From JAVWHX01 sp036639875 (GTDB lineage: Bacteria; Bacillota_I; Bacilli_A; Erysipelotrichales; Coprobacillaceae), in the NCBI GenBank assembly GCA_036639875.1, contig JAVWHX010000064.1, positions 1 through 12,146 on the forward strand: a stretch of DNA of 12,146 nucleotides. Direction: 5' to 3'. Within the stretch, counting starts at the first letter, position 1; each line of letters opens with the position of its first letter. The position numbers and the translations under genes were made by a program. Shown piece by piece: positions 1 to 5,163 of the stretch. The notes beneath the pieces were generated by a model. That model saw nothing but the letters and a program-made list of their open reading frames with translations. It was not told the DNA's origin and ran no database searches.

Positions 1-75
1 CTTGAATAGCTCAGTTGGTAGAGCAATCGGCTGTTAACCGATCGGTCGTAGGTTCGAGTCCTACTTCAAGCGCCA
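1..75 (+). tRNA. tRNA-Asn (GTT), first base missing
   Basis: The cloverleaf folds completely apart from acceptor base 1, which lies just before the window. The visible acceptor strand CTTGAA pairs with TTCAAG, and the final C (71) would pair with the missing G. The anticodon stem ATCGG/CCGAT encloses loop CTGTTAA, giving anticodon GTT (asparagine). The T arm is GTAGG-TTCGAGT-CCTAC. The discriminator is G72 and CCA is encoded at 73-75. It is the first visible member of a tandem tRNA pair; more tRNA genes may lie upstream. Confidence 0.95.
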
Positions 76-76
76 T

Positions 77-152
77 GGCCTGTTGGAGAAACGGTTAACT
101 CACATGCCTTTCACGCATGCACTCACGGGTTCGAATCCCGTACAGGTCACCA
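77..152 (+). tRNA. tRNA-Glu (TTC)
   Basis: Acceptor stem GGCCTGT/ACAGGTC has one G-T wobble. The anticodon stem CATGC/GCATG encloses loop CTTTCAC, anticodon TTC (glutamate). The T arm is ACGGG-TTCGAAT-CCCGT, the discriminator is A149 and CCA is encoded at 150-152. A single base separates it from tRNA-Asn, so the two are almost certainly cut from one transcript. Confidence 0.96.
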
Positions 153-162
153 TTACCAACAC

Positions 163-186
163 ACACAACTTAGGTTGTGTTTTTTT
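163..186 (+). terminator. Rho-independent terminator of the tRNA pair
   Basis: A 7-bp stem ACACAAC/GTTGTGT with loop TTAG is followed by an unbroken T run. It begins 10 bases after tRNA-Glu, so it ends the tRNA transcript. Confidence 0.85.
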
Positions 187-192
187 ATATTT

Positions 193-217
193 AAAAAGGT
201 ATAATGATTATACCTTT
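193..217 (-). terminator. Terminator of the 216-620 gene
   Basis: A perfect 10-bp stem (195-204 with 208-217) encloses a 3-base loop. Read on the - strand it is followed by TTTTT and further A/T bases. The stop codon TAA (218-216) overlaps the base of the stem. The stem has no GC-rich core, so efficiency is uncertain. Its centre also resembles a Fur-family box; see findings. Confidence 0.65.
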
Positions 218-620
218 AAGATTCTGGCGCATTTAATCTTGTTAAAATTCCTAACAAACTTAATATATGCCCTAATTTAACATCAGAAATATAAAGCATT
301 GTTTCTTTAACATCAACATTATCTTGATAAATTGTATTCTTTCGATATTTCAAGAAAGATGCGATTTCTTGTTTTGTAATTTCATCAATAACCGATCTGT
401 AATTCCCTTGTATAACCGTATCTGGAATCATTGGATCAAAGTTTGTTCCATATTCTTGTCTATAAAGATAGTTAAGATACTCTGCATTTTTTGTTGCTGC
501 TTGAGAAAAGGTTAATAATGCATCCCTTTCATCTTGCGCTGTCGCCAATGCCGCTGCCTTACGATACAAATCTGCTAATACTTTTTCCGTATAAATATAA
601 TATTGAAATTCTTCTTTCAT
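216..620 (-). CDS. Small all-helical protein, possibly ferritin-like fold, function unknown
   Basis: This 134-aa protein is not confidently recognised. It has no signal peptide or membrane segment and reads as four amphipathic helices: about residues 4-25, 29-57, 74-97 and 104-128. Regular Glu, Tyr and Ala spacing recalls ferritin-like or rubrerythrin-like bundles. The diagnostic metal ligands are not intact: helix 2 has E47-x2-N50 instead of ExxH, and helix 4 has D113 and H118 at the wrong spacing. A di-iron enzyme is therefore unproven. An in-frame GTG lies upstream at 629-627, but it sits inside the ribosome binding site, so ATG at 620-618 is the start. A hairpin behind tcdA separates it from the tRNA-modification genes, so it may have its own weak promoter. 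The function is open; the fold is a guess from sequence pattern. Confidence 0.75.
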   Translation of the reverse strand: MKEEFQYYIYTEKVLADLYRKAAALATAQDERDALLTFSQAATKNAEYLNYLYRQEYGTNFDPMIPDTVIQGNYRSVIDEITKQEIASFLKYRKNTIYQDNVDVKETMLYISDVKLGHILSLLGILTRLNAPES

Positions 621-626
621 CTCATA

Positions 627-633
627 CACCTCT
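627..633 (-). promoter_or_regulatory. Ribosome binding site deciding the 620 start
   Basis: AGAGGTG on the - strand places AGAGG 8 bases before ATG 620-618. The upstream in-frame GTG (629-627) is part of this site and cannot be the start. Confidence 0.75.
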
Positions 634-639
634 TTATAA

Positions 640-667
640 ATTATGATAGAAGTTATAAAAAGGTGAA
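640..667 (-). promoter_or_regulatory. Weak candidate promoter of the 216-620 gene
   Basis: On the - strand TTCACC (667-662) and CATAAT (645-640) are 16 bases apart, between the tcdA hairpin and the ribosome binding site. The -10 is good and the -35 poor. It is the only sigma-A-like pair seen in this gap. Confidence 0.25.
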
Positions 668-669
668 GA

Positions 670-697
670 AAAGATTTGCTTATTTTAGCAAATCTTT
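670..697 (-). terminator. Hairpin terminator at the end of tcdA
   Basis: An 11-bp perfect stem (670-680 with 687-697) has a 6-base loop holding most of the tcdA stop codon. On the - strand the stem is followed by an interrupted T tract (TTCTTCACCTTTTT), so termination may be partial, allowing some readthrough into the 216-620 gene. Confidence 0.55.
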
Positions 698-1381
698 AAT
701 CACTTCACTCGTTATCAATAAACCAGCACTTGCCGGAACAAAAGCAGTACTTCCAGGAACTGCTCTTTTATTTGTTTTTTCATGAGAATGCATTGGAGTA
801 ATTGGAAGTTCTTTTGAATAAACTACCTTTAACCTTTTTACTCTTCTCACCTTTAATTCCTTACGCATAACTTTCGCCAAAGGACAAACTGATGTCTTGT
901 AGATATCGCTCACTTCCAACATTGCAGGATTTAGCTTATTACCAGTTCCCATTGAGCTAATAAGAGGAACCTGTAGTTGTTCACAACGAACAGCAAGTTC
1001 TATCTTAGAAGTAATTGTATCAATAGCATCAACAACATAATCATATTGTAATAAATCTATTTGATCTGCATTTTCAGGCAAATAGAATTCTTCAATCATA
1101 TAAACATCACACGCTGGATTAATACTTAAAATCCTATCTTTCATAGCACAAACCTTACTTTTACCAACAGTTTTGTGAGTTGCAATAATCTGCCTATTTA
1201 AATTTGTTATTGAAACAGTATCATTATCAACAAGCGTAATATGTCCTATTCCACTTCTCACTAATGACTCAACAACATGACCACCTACTCCTCCAACACC
1301 AAATACAATAACATGACTTTCTTGAAGTTTTACAATATTTTCATGACCAATCAATAATTCAAATCTAGAAAATATATCCAT
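680..1381 (-). CDS. tcdA: tRNA threonylcarbamoyladenosine dehydratase TcdA
   Basis: TcdA (CsdL/YgdL) is an E1-like ThiF-family enzyme that uses ATP to dehydrate t6A at tRNA position 37 to the cyclic form ct6A. The 233-aa protein shows the nucleotide-binding loop GVGGVGG (28-34), the acidic residue in VDND (51-54), the DAID segment (118-121), and family hallmarks SMGTGNKLNP (143-152), TSVCPLAKVMRKEL (163-176) and PGSTAFVPASAG (209-220). These separate it from ThiF, MoeB and HesA. Length is slightly below the E. coli protein, as is usual in Bacillota. Its ATG shares one base with the stop of the TtcA-like gene (TAATG), and a GAGGAG ribosome binding site lies inside that gene's last codons (1395-1390), so the two are probably translationally coupled. 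A hairpin follows directly. The assignment is strong from motifs. Confidence 0.93.
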   Translation of the reverse strand: MDIFSRFELLIGHENIVKLQESHVIVFGVGGVGGHVVESLVRSGIGHITLVDNDTVSITNLNRQIIATHKTVGKSKVCAMKDRILSINPACDVYMIEEFYLPENADQIDLLQYDYVVDAIDTITSKIELAVRCEQLQVPLISSMGTGNKLNPAMLEVSDIYKTSVCPLAKVMRKELKVRRVKRLKVVYSKELPITPMHSHEKTNKRAVPGSTAFVPASAGLLITSEVIKDLLK

Positions 1382-2217
1382 TACTCTTTCTCCTCATAAT
1401 CATCTAAAAAATAATGTTTTCCACACTCATCACTATAAGCAATAATTGTCGCTAGATTGACATTTTCAACACTCTTAAAAATATTCTTCTTTACATTAGG
1501 ATTCATAGTTTCAAGATATTTAATCAAGTTTTTCATTTCTTCACGTTTAGAAGTATGTTCAACTTTCCCAAGTTCTTCCATTTCCTCTGTAAAACGACAT
1601 GCACATTGAATAAATGATAATTCATTATATTGACACCAATGAATAATATCCTTTTCTTCAATTAAATACATCGGTCTAATTAATTCCATTCCTTTAAAAT
1701 TAGTACTATGTAGTTTAGGCATCATTGTTTGAACTTGCGATCCATAAAACATTCCTAATAAAATAGTTTCAAGAACATCATCATAATGATGACCCAATGC
1801 GATTTTATTGCAGCCTAATTCTTGTGCTTTAGCATATAAGAATCCTCTTCTCATTCTTGCACATAAATAACATGGAGATTTTTCAATTCCTTCAACTATA
1901 TTAAAAATATCAGATTCAAATATTTCTAAAGGTATTTCAAGAATTTCAGCATTTTGTTTTATCTTTTCCTTATTCTTATGATTATACCCAGGATCCATTG
2001 ATAAAAATACTAATCCGAAATCAAACTTACCATGCTTCTTTAATTCTTGAAGAAGTTTCGCTAATAACATCGAATCTTTTCCACCAGAAATACATACAGC
2101 TATTTTATCCCCAGGTTGAATCAAGTCATATTCTTGTACACCTTTGACGAACTTTCTCCAAATTTCTTTTCGATATTTTTTTATAATACTTTGTTCTATT
2201 TTTTTTGTTTTATCCAT
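1381..2217 (-). CDS. ttcA: TtcA-like tRNA thiolation enzyme (PP-loop ATPase)
   Basis: This 278-aa protein belongs to the TtcA/TilS PP-loop superfamily, which adenylates tRNA bases. The ATP loop SGGKDS is at 44-49. The TtcA-type pair C116-x2-C119 followed by ARMRRG (120-125) and the LGHHYDDVLET block (141-151) are intact, and a third cysteine lies at C205 or C207 (QCAC). In TtcA three such cysteines hold a 4Fe-4S cluster used to thiolate cytidine 32. The extra zinc-finger cysteines of TtuA/Ncs6 are absent, so TtcA is the nearest described group. s2C32 is established mainly in enterobacteria, so the substrate here is inferred. An in-frame TTG at 2262 would add 15 residues but has no ribosome binding site; ATG 2217-2215 has AAAGGTG 5 bases upstream. 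It leads a two-gene unit with tcdA; both products would modify the anticodon loop. Confidence 0.85.
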   Translation of the reverse strand: MDKTKKIEQSIIKKYRKEIWRKFVKGVQEYDLIQPGDKIAVCISGGKDSMLLAKLLQELKKHGKFDFGLVFLSMDPGYNHKNKEKIKQNAEILEIPLEIFESDIFNIVEGIEKSPCYLCARMRRGFLYAKAQELGCNKIALGHHYDDVLETILLGMFYGSQVQTMMPKLHSTNFKGMELIRPMYLIEEKDIIHWCQYNELSFIQCACRFTEEMEELGKVEHTSKREEMKNLIKYLETMNPNVKKNIFKSVENVNLATIIAYSDECGKHYFLDDYEEKE

Positions 2218-2222
2218 ATAAT

Positions 2223-2229
2223 CACCTTT
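2223..2229 (-). promoter_or_regulatory. Ribosome binding site deciding the 2217 start
   Basis: AAAGGTG on the - strand lies 5 bases before ATG 2217-2215. No comparable site precedes the upstream in-frame TTG at 2262. Confidence 0.75.
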
Positions 2230-2237
2230 GCTTAAAT

Positions 2238-2267
2238 ATTCTACCATTGAATAGTATTTCAAAGCAA
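2238..2267 (-). promoter_or_regulatory. Candidate promoter of the ttcA-tcdA unit
   Basis: On the - strand TTGCTT (2267-2262) and TAGAAT (2243-2238) are separated by 18 bases, about 20 bases upstream of the chosen start. If real, transcription would begin near 2231, inside the longer reading frame, which supports the 2217 start. Confidence 0.4.
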
Positions 2268-2371
2268 TTGTTTTTCATATTTAATATAAAGCCTAAATAA
2301 ATTATGGTAACCATCAATTATCTATAAAATAAGTTTTATCATTATATATATTTACTATTTGCAAATATATG

Positions 2372-2400
2372 TTGAAACTATATTTGCTCAGTGTTATAAT
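2372..2400 (+). promoter_or_regulatory. Strong sigma-A promoter of the CAP-domain gene
   Basis: TTGAAA (2372-2377) and a perfect TATAAT (2395-2400) are separated by exactly 17 bases. The predicted transcript starts near 2407 with a leader of about 40 bases. A 12-base palindrome, TATTTGCAAATA, lies just upstream of the -35 and might bind a regulator, but in such AT-rich DNA it may be chance. Confidence 0.7.
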
Positions 2401-2446
2401 ATATTCATAACTTATCCTTTAATGCGAGAAGAAAAAAGGAGGCCCT

Positions 2447-3154
2447 ATGAAACACACTCTCAGCATTATAACAATCATTTTATTCATTTTTAGTTATCAG
2501 TTTTTCCACAAAGAAGAAACTCCTAAGCAAGTTAACATTCCTATTCAAACTCATATAGAACCAGAGAGGAATGTAGCAGTTACACAAATAAAAAAACCTC
2601 ATTCCCAAAATATTGAAACATCAACAGCTCAACAAGACGTTAAACAAAAAGATCTAACAAAACCAAAAACACAAAAAGAAGAAGTAACGGTTCTTCCAAT
2701 CACAGAAACAGAAATTTCAAATGACTCCCAGTTTTTATCAGCAAGTCAAATCAACCAAATAAAGACAGATCTTCTTATTCTCATTAATAAGAAAAGATCT
2801 TTACCAGTATCAATGTATACTCCACTACAAAATAGTGCAAATCTTAGAGCTAGAGAAGCATACCAGAAGTGGTCACACACTCGTCCTAATGGCAGTAGAT
2901 GGAATACCACAATAACTCATATCGTTAATATCAACAAAGTCCCTCATGGTGAAAATCTTGCCCAAACAAAAATCAATTCAAATAATATTAGTATATCTCA
3001 AGTTGTCAATTCTTTACATCAAGGACTTATCAATAGTTCTACTCATTATAAAGTTATGACTAACGAAACATATAAAAAAGTGAATATTGGTGTCTATTCA
3101 AAACTTAACAACAATATTCTAACTATTGTAATCGCACAACATTTTATACAGTAA
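2447..3154 (+). CDS. CAP/SCP-domain extracellular protein, membrane-anchored or secreted
   Basis: The 235-aa protein has a short N-terminal hydrophobic helix (about 4-20) that could be a signal peptide or uncleaved anchor. A polar linker rich in Lys, Gln and Thr (about 22-95) follows, then a CAP (cysteine-rich secretory/antigen 5/PR-1) domain from about 98 to 234. Family residues are visible: H144 in SHTRPNGS, the HGENLA block with H167 and E169, H200 in the position of the second conserved His, and a C-terminal QHF strand. These match the cavity His/Glu residues of the family. Bacterial CAP proteins are usually exported, but their biochemical role is mostly unsettled, so none is assigned. 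ATG 2447 has AAAGGAGG 4 bases upstream. The gene stands alone on the + strand with its own promoter and a terminator shared with the convergent DUF454 gene. Confidence 0.85.
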   Translation: MKHTLSIITIILFIFSYQFFHKEETPKQVNIPIQTHIEPERNVAVTQIKKPHSQNIETSTAQQDVKQKDLTKPKTQKEEVTVLPITETEISNDSQFLSASQINQIKTDLLILINKKRSLPVSMYTPLQNSANLRAREAYQKWSHTRPNGSRWNTTITHIVNINKVPHGENLAQTKINSNNISISQVVNSLHQGLINSSTHYKVMTNETYKKVNIGVYSKLNNNILTIVIAQHFIQ

Positions 3155-3179
3155 AAAGTATCCTAATTGGATACTTTTT
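3153..3179. terminator. Bidirectional terminator between convergent genes
   Basis: An 11-bp perfect stem AAAAAGTATCC/GGATACTTTTT encloses a 5-base loop, with A and T runs on the two sides, so it works in both directions. It contains the end of the CAP gene stop (3152-3154) and the DUF454 gene stop (3165-3163). The two genes therefore end about 10 bases apart within one hairpin. Confidence 0.85.
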
Positions 3180-3537
3180 CTCTAGACCTTGTTTTTATAC
3201 AAGCAATATGAATGTTAATGCAAATAAATATCAAAAGTAATACCATTTTCATCACTAGATTTGGACTTAGAATTATCGAAACAGAAACAGATAGCCATAG
3301 AAATATATACACTTTCTGTTTTTCTTCTTTATAAATCCCTTGCTTTGTATAATAATGTTGTAAGTAAGGTCCAAAATATTTATTATAATAAAGCATATTA
3401 TGTAGTCTTTGACTTGTTCTCAAAAAACAAAAAGATGCAATAATCAAAAATGGTGTTGTAGGCCATATTGGTATAACAATACCAATAAGACCTAAAACCA
3501 TACATATAAATCCTAAAATGAATAATAAGATTTTCAC
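3163..3537 (-). CDS. DUF454 (YbaN-family) small membrane protein
   Basis: This 124-aa inner-membrane protein matches DUF454/YbaN in layout. A first hydrophobic helix (about 3-23) is followed by the signature IPIWPTTPFLI (22-32), then CFLRTSQRLHNML (37-49) and NKYFGPYLQHY (52-62). A polar stretch precedes two more helices (about 76-91 and 95-113), and the tail is basic. The family's biochemical function is unknown. The start is GTG (3537-3535), whose G is the last base of the catalase TAG stop (TAGTG), and no good ribosome binding site precedes it, so translation probably depends on ribosomes finishing catalase. The next in-frame ATG (codon 13) would cut the first helix in half and is unlikely. 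Coupling to catalase suggests a role in oxidative stress or heme handling, which is inference only. Confidence 0.85.
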   Translation of the reverse strand: MKILLFILGFICMVLGLIGIVIPIWPTTPFLIIASFCFLRTSQRLHNMLYYNKYFGPYLQHYYTKQGIYKEEKQKVYIFLWLSVSVSIILSPNLVMKMVLLLIFICINIHIACIKTRSREKVSN

Positions 3538-5027
3538 TATCTAAACTTTTTACCTTCAGTATTCATATATTCATCATATACATTTTTTTCAATTCCTAAT
3601 GCTGTTCTTACACCTTCACCATATGCATTTTCAGATTTATAACAATGCATAATGTGACGTAGTTTTATATTTTCAGGTGCATCGCCCATAGCCCTTGCAG
3701 TATTTTCAAACAAGACAGTTTTTTGAGCATCATCCATAATATCAAACAGTGCTTTCGCTTGAGAAAAATAGTCACTATCATCTTCATGATAATCATATTC
3801 ATATGCATGTCCAACTATTTCTAATGCTTCTTCTTTAGCACTTGGTGTATCCTCCCATTCTCCAAAAGAATTAGGTGAATATCCTAAAGTTGCTCCGTAA
3901 TTCCCATCTACTCTCATTGATCCATCACGATGGAACGAATGAACAGGGCATTTTGCTGTATTAACAGGTATCGCTGTATGATTAACACCTAAACGATATC
4001 TTTGGGCATCACCATATGCAAATAATCTTCCTTGTAACATACGATCTGGTGATAAGCTGATTCCCGGAACAACATTCCCTGGATTAAATGCTGCTTGTTC
4101 AACATCCGCAAAATAATTTTCAGGATTTTTATTCAATTCTAACACACCTACTTCAACAAGTGGGAACTCTTTCTGTGACCATGTCTTTGTTAAATCAAAT
4201 GGATTGAAGGGCATTTCTTTAGCTTTAGCTTCATCCATCAACTGAACTGACATTGTCCATCTTGGAAACTCATTTCTTTCAATAGCTTCAAACAAATCTC
4301 TTTGATGACTTTCACGATCTTTTCCAATTAACATTTCCGCTTCTTGATCAGTTAGATTCTTAATCCCTTGTTGTGTTTTGAAATGAAATTTACACCAAGT
4401 TCTTTTCCCATCATTATCAATAAAACTAAATGTATGACTCCCAAAACCATGCATATGTCTATAACTTGCAGGTATACCACGATCACTCATTGTAATAGTT
4501 ATTTGGTGAAATGCTTCTGGTAAGCAAGTCCAAAAATCCCAATTGTTTTTCGCACTACGCATATTTGTTTTAGGATCTCTTTTCACTGCATGATTTAAGT
4601 CAGGAAAATTCTTTGGATCTCTTAAGAAAAATACAGGTGTATTATTACCAACCAAATCCCAATTTCCTTCTTCAGTATAGAACTTCATAGCAAATCCACG
4701 AATATCTCTTTCTGCATCTGCCGCCCCTCTTTCACCAGCAACTGTTGAAAAACGCACAAAGACAGGAGTTTCTTTACCAACTGTATCAAATAAATTAGCC
4801 TTTGTATATTTCTTGATAACATCACTTGTTACTGTAAACTTCCCAAACGCTCCACTTCCTTTAGCATGCATTCTTCTTTCAGGAATAACTTCTCTATCAA
4901 AATGTGCTAACTTTTCTAAGAACCATGTGTCTTGTAACAACATTGGCCCTCTCTTTCCAGCAGTGGCGGAATTCATATTATCTCCAACTGGTGCTCCTAC
5001 TGAATTTGTTAATTTTTTCTCTTTCAT
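3537..5027 (-). CDS. katA: Monofunctional heme catalase KatA
   Basis: The 496-aa enzyme breaks down hydrogen peroxide to water and oxygen in the cytoplasm. It has the length of small-subunit heme catalases. The distal catalytic His54 lies in ERRMHAKGSGAFG (50-62), the active-site Asn128 in VGNNTPVFF (126-134), and the proximal heme ligand Tyr338 with Arg334 in RLFAYGDAQRYRLG (334-347). No large C-terminal flavodoxin-like extension is present. ATG 5027-5025 has AGGAGGAAA ideally placed upstream. The leader contains a perfect Fur-family-type palindrome directly before the ribosome binding site, so peroxide- or metal-dependent repression is likely. It overlaps the downstream DUF454 gene by one base. 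A heme catalase in an apparent anaerobe implies access to heme; no heme biosynthesis gene is in the window. Confidence 0.97.
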   Translation of the reverse strand: MKEKKLTNSVGAPVGDNMNSATAGKRGPMLLQDTWFLEKLAHFDREVIPERRMHAKGSGAFGKFTVTSDVIKKYTKANLFDTVGKETPVFVRFSTVAGERGAADAERDIRGFAMKFYTEEGNWDLVGNNTPVFFLRDPKNFPDLNHAVKRDPKTNMRSAKNNWDFWTCLPEAFHQITITMSDRGIPASYRHMHGFGSHTFSFIDNDGKRTWCKFHFKTQQGIKNLTDQEAEMLIGKDRESHQRDLFEAIERNEFPRWTMSVQLMDEAKAKEMPFNPFDLTKTWSQKEFPLVEVGVLELNKNPENYFADVEQAAFNPGNVVPGISLSPDRMLQGRLFAYGDAQRYRLGVNHTAIPVNTAKCPVHSFHRDGSMRVDGNYGATLGYSPNSFGEWEDTPSAKEEALEIVGHAYEYDYHEDDSDYFSQAKALFDIMDDAQKTVLFENTARAMGDAPENIKLRHIMHCYKSENAYGEGVRTALGIEKNVYDEYMNTEGKKFR

Positions 5028-5040
5028 TTTATTTCCTCCT

Positions 5041-5061
5041 AAATAGTAATGATTACTATTT
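5041..5061. promoter_or_regulatory. Fur/PerR/Zur-type operator before katA
   Basis: A perfect palindrome has 9-base arms (5041-5049 and 5053-5061) around TGA. Its core TAGTAATGATTACTA has the 7-1-7 layout of Fur-family boxes. Against remembered consensus patterns it agrees at about 10 of 14 positions with the PerR box and about 12 of 14 with the Zur box. It lies downstream of the predicted -10 and touches the AGGAGG site, a position suited to repression. PerR is the likeliest regulator because the gene is a catalase; this is inference. Confidence 0.7.
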
Positions 5062-5069
5062 CTAATTTC

Positions 5070-5098
5070 ACTATATTCCTATTATATATGAAAAGCAA
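5070..5098 (-). promoter_or_regulatory. Candidate katA promoter
   Basis: On the - strand TTGCTT (5098-5093) and TATAGT (5075-5070) are 17 bases apart. Transcription would start near 5063, placing the palindrome in the first 25 transcribed bases. An alternative -10, TATAAT, lies in the spacer but lacks a good -35. Confidence 0.55.
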
Positions 5099-5112
5099 CT
5101 CTTTTCGTCTAC

Positions 5113-5159
5113 AAAAAAAAGATTTAAACAACAAGATGACTCTTATCATTTAAATCTTT
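5113..5159 (-). terminator. Strong terminator of the PurF-paralog gene
   Basis: An 11-bp perfect stem (5118-5128 with 5149-5159) continues inward through wobble pairs and AAGA/TCTT to a GTCA loop, about 19 pairs in all. On the - strand it is followed by eight or more T. It isolates katA from the gene upstream. Confidence 0.9.
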
Positions 5160-5163
5160 ATTA

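Noticed and set aside
83..280. Open reading frame of 65 codons on the + strand
   Set aside because: It runs through tRNA-Glu and its terminator, has no ribosome binding site, and resembles no known protein.
2218..2262. 15-residue N-terminal extension of the TtcA-like protein from TTG
   Set aside because: There is no ribosome binding site before the TTG, and a candidate promoter lies inside the extension.
2304..2314. Palindrome ATGGT-A-ACCAT in the gap between the divergent ttcA and CAP genes
   Set aside because: The arms are short, in AT-rich DNA and not aligned with either predicted promoter. Chance cannot be excluded, so it is not listed as an operator.
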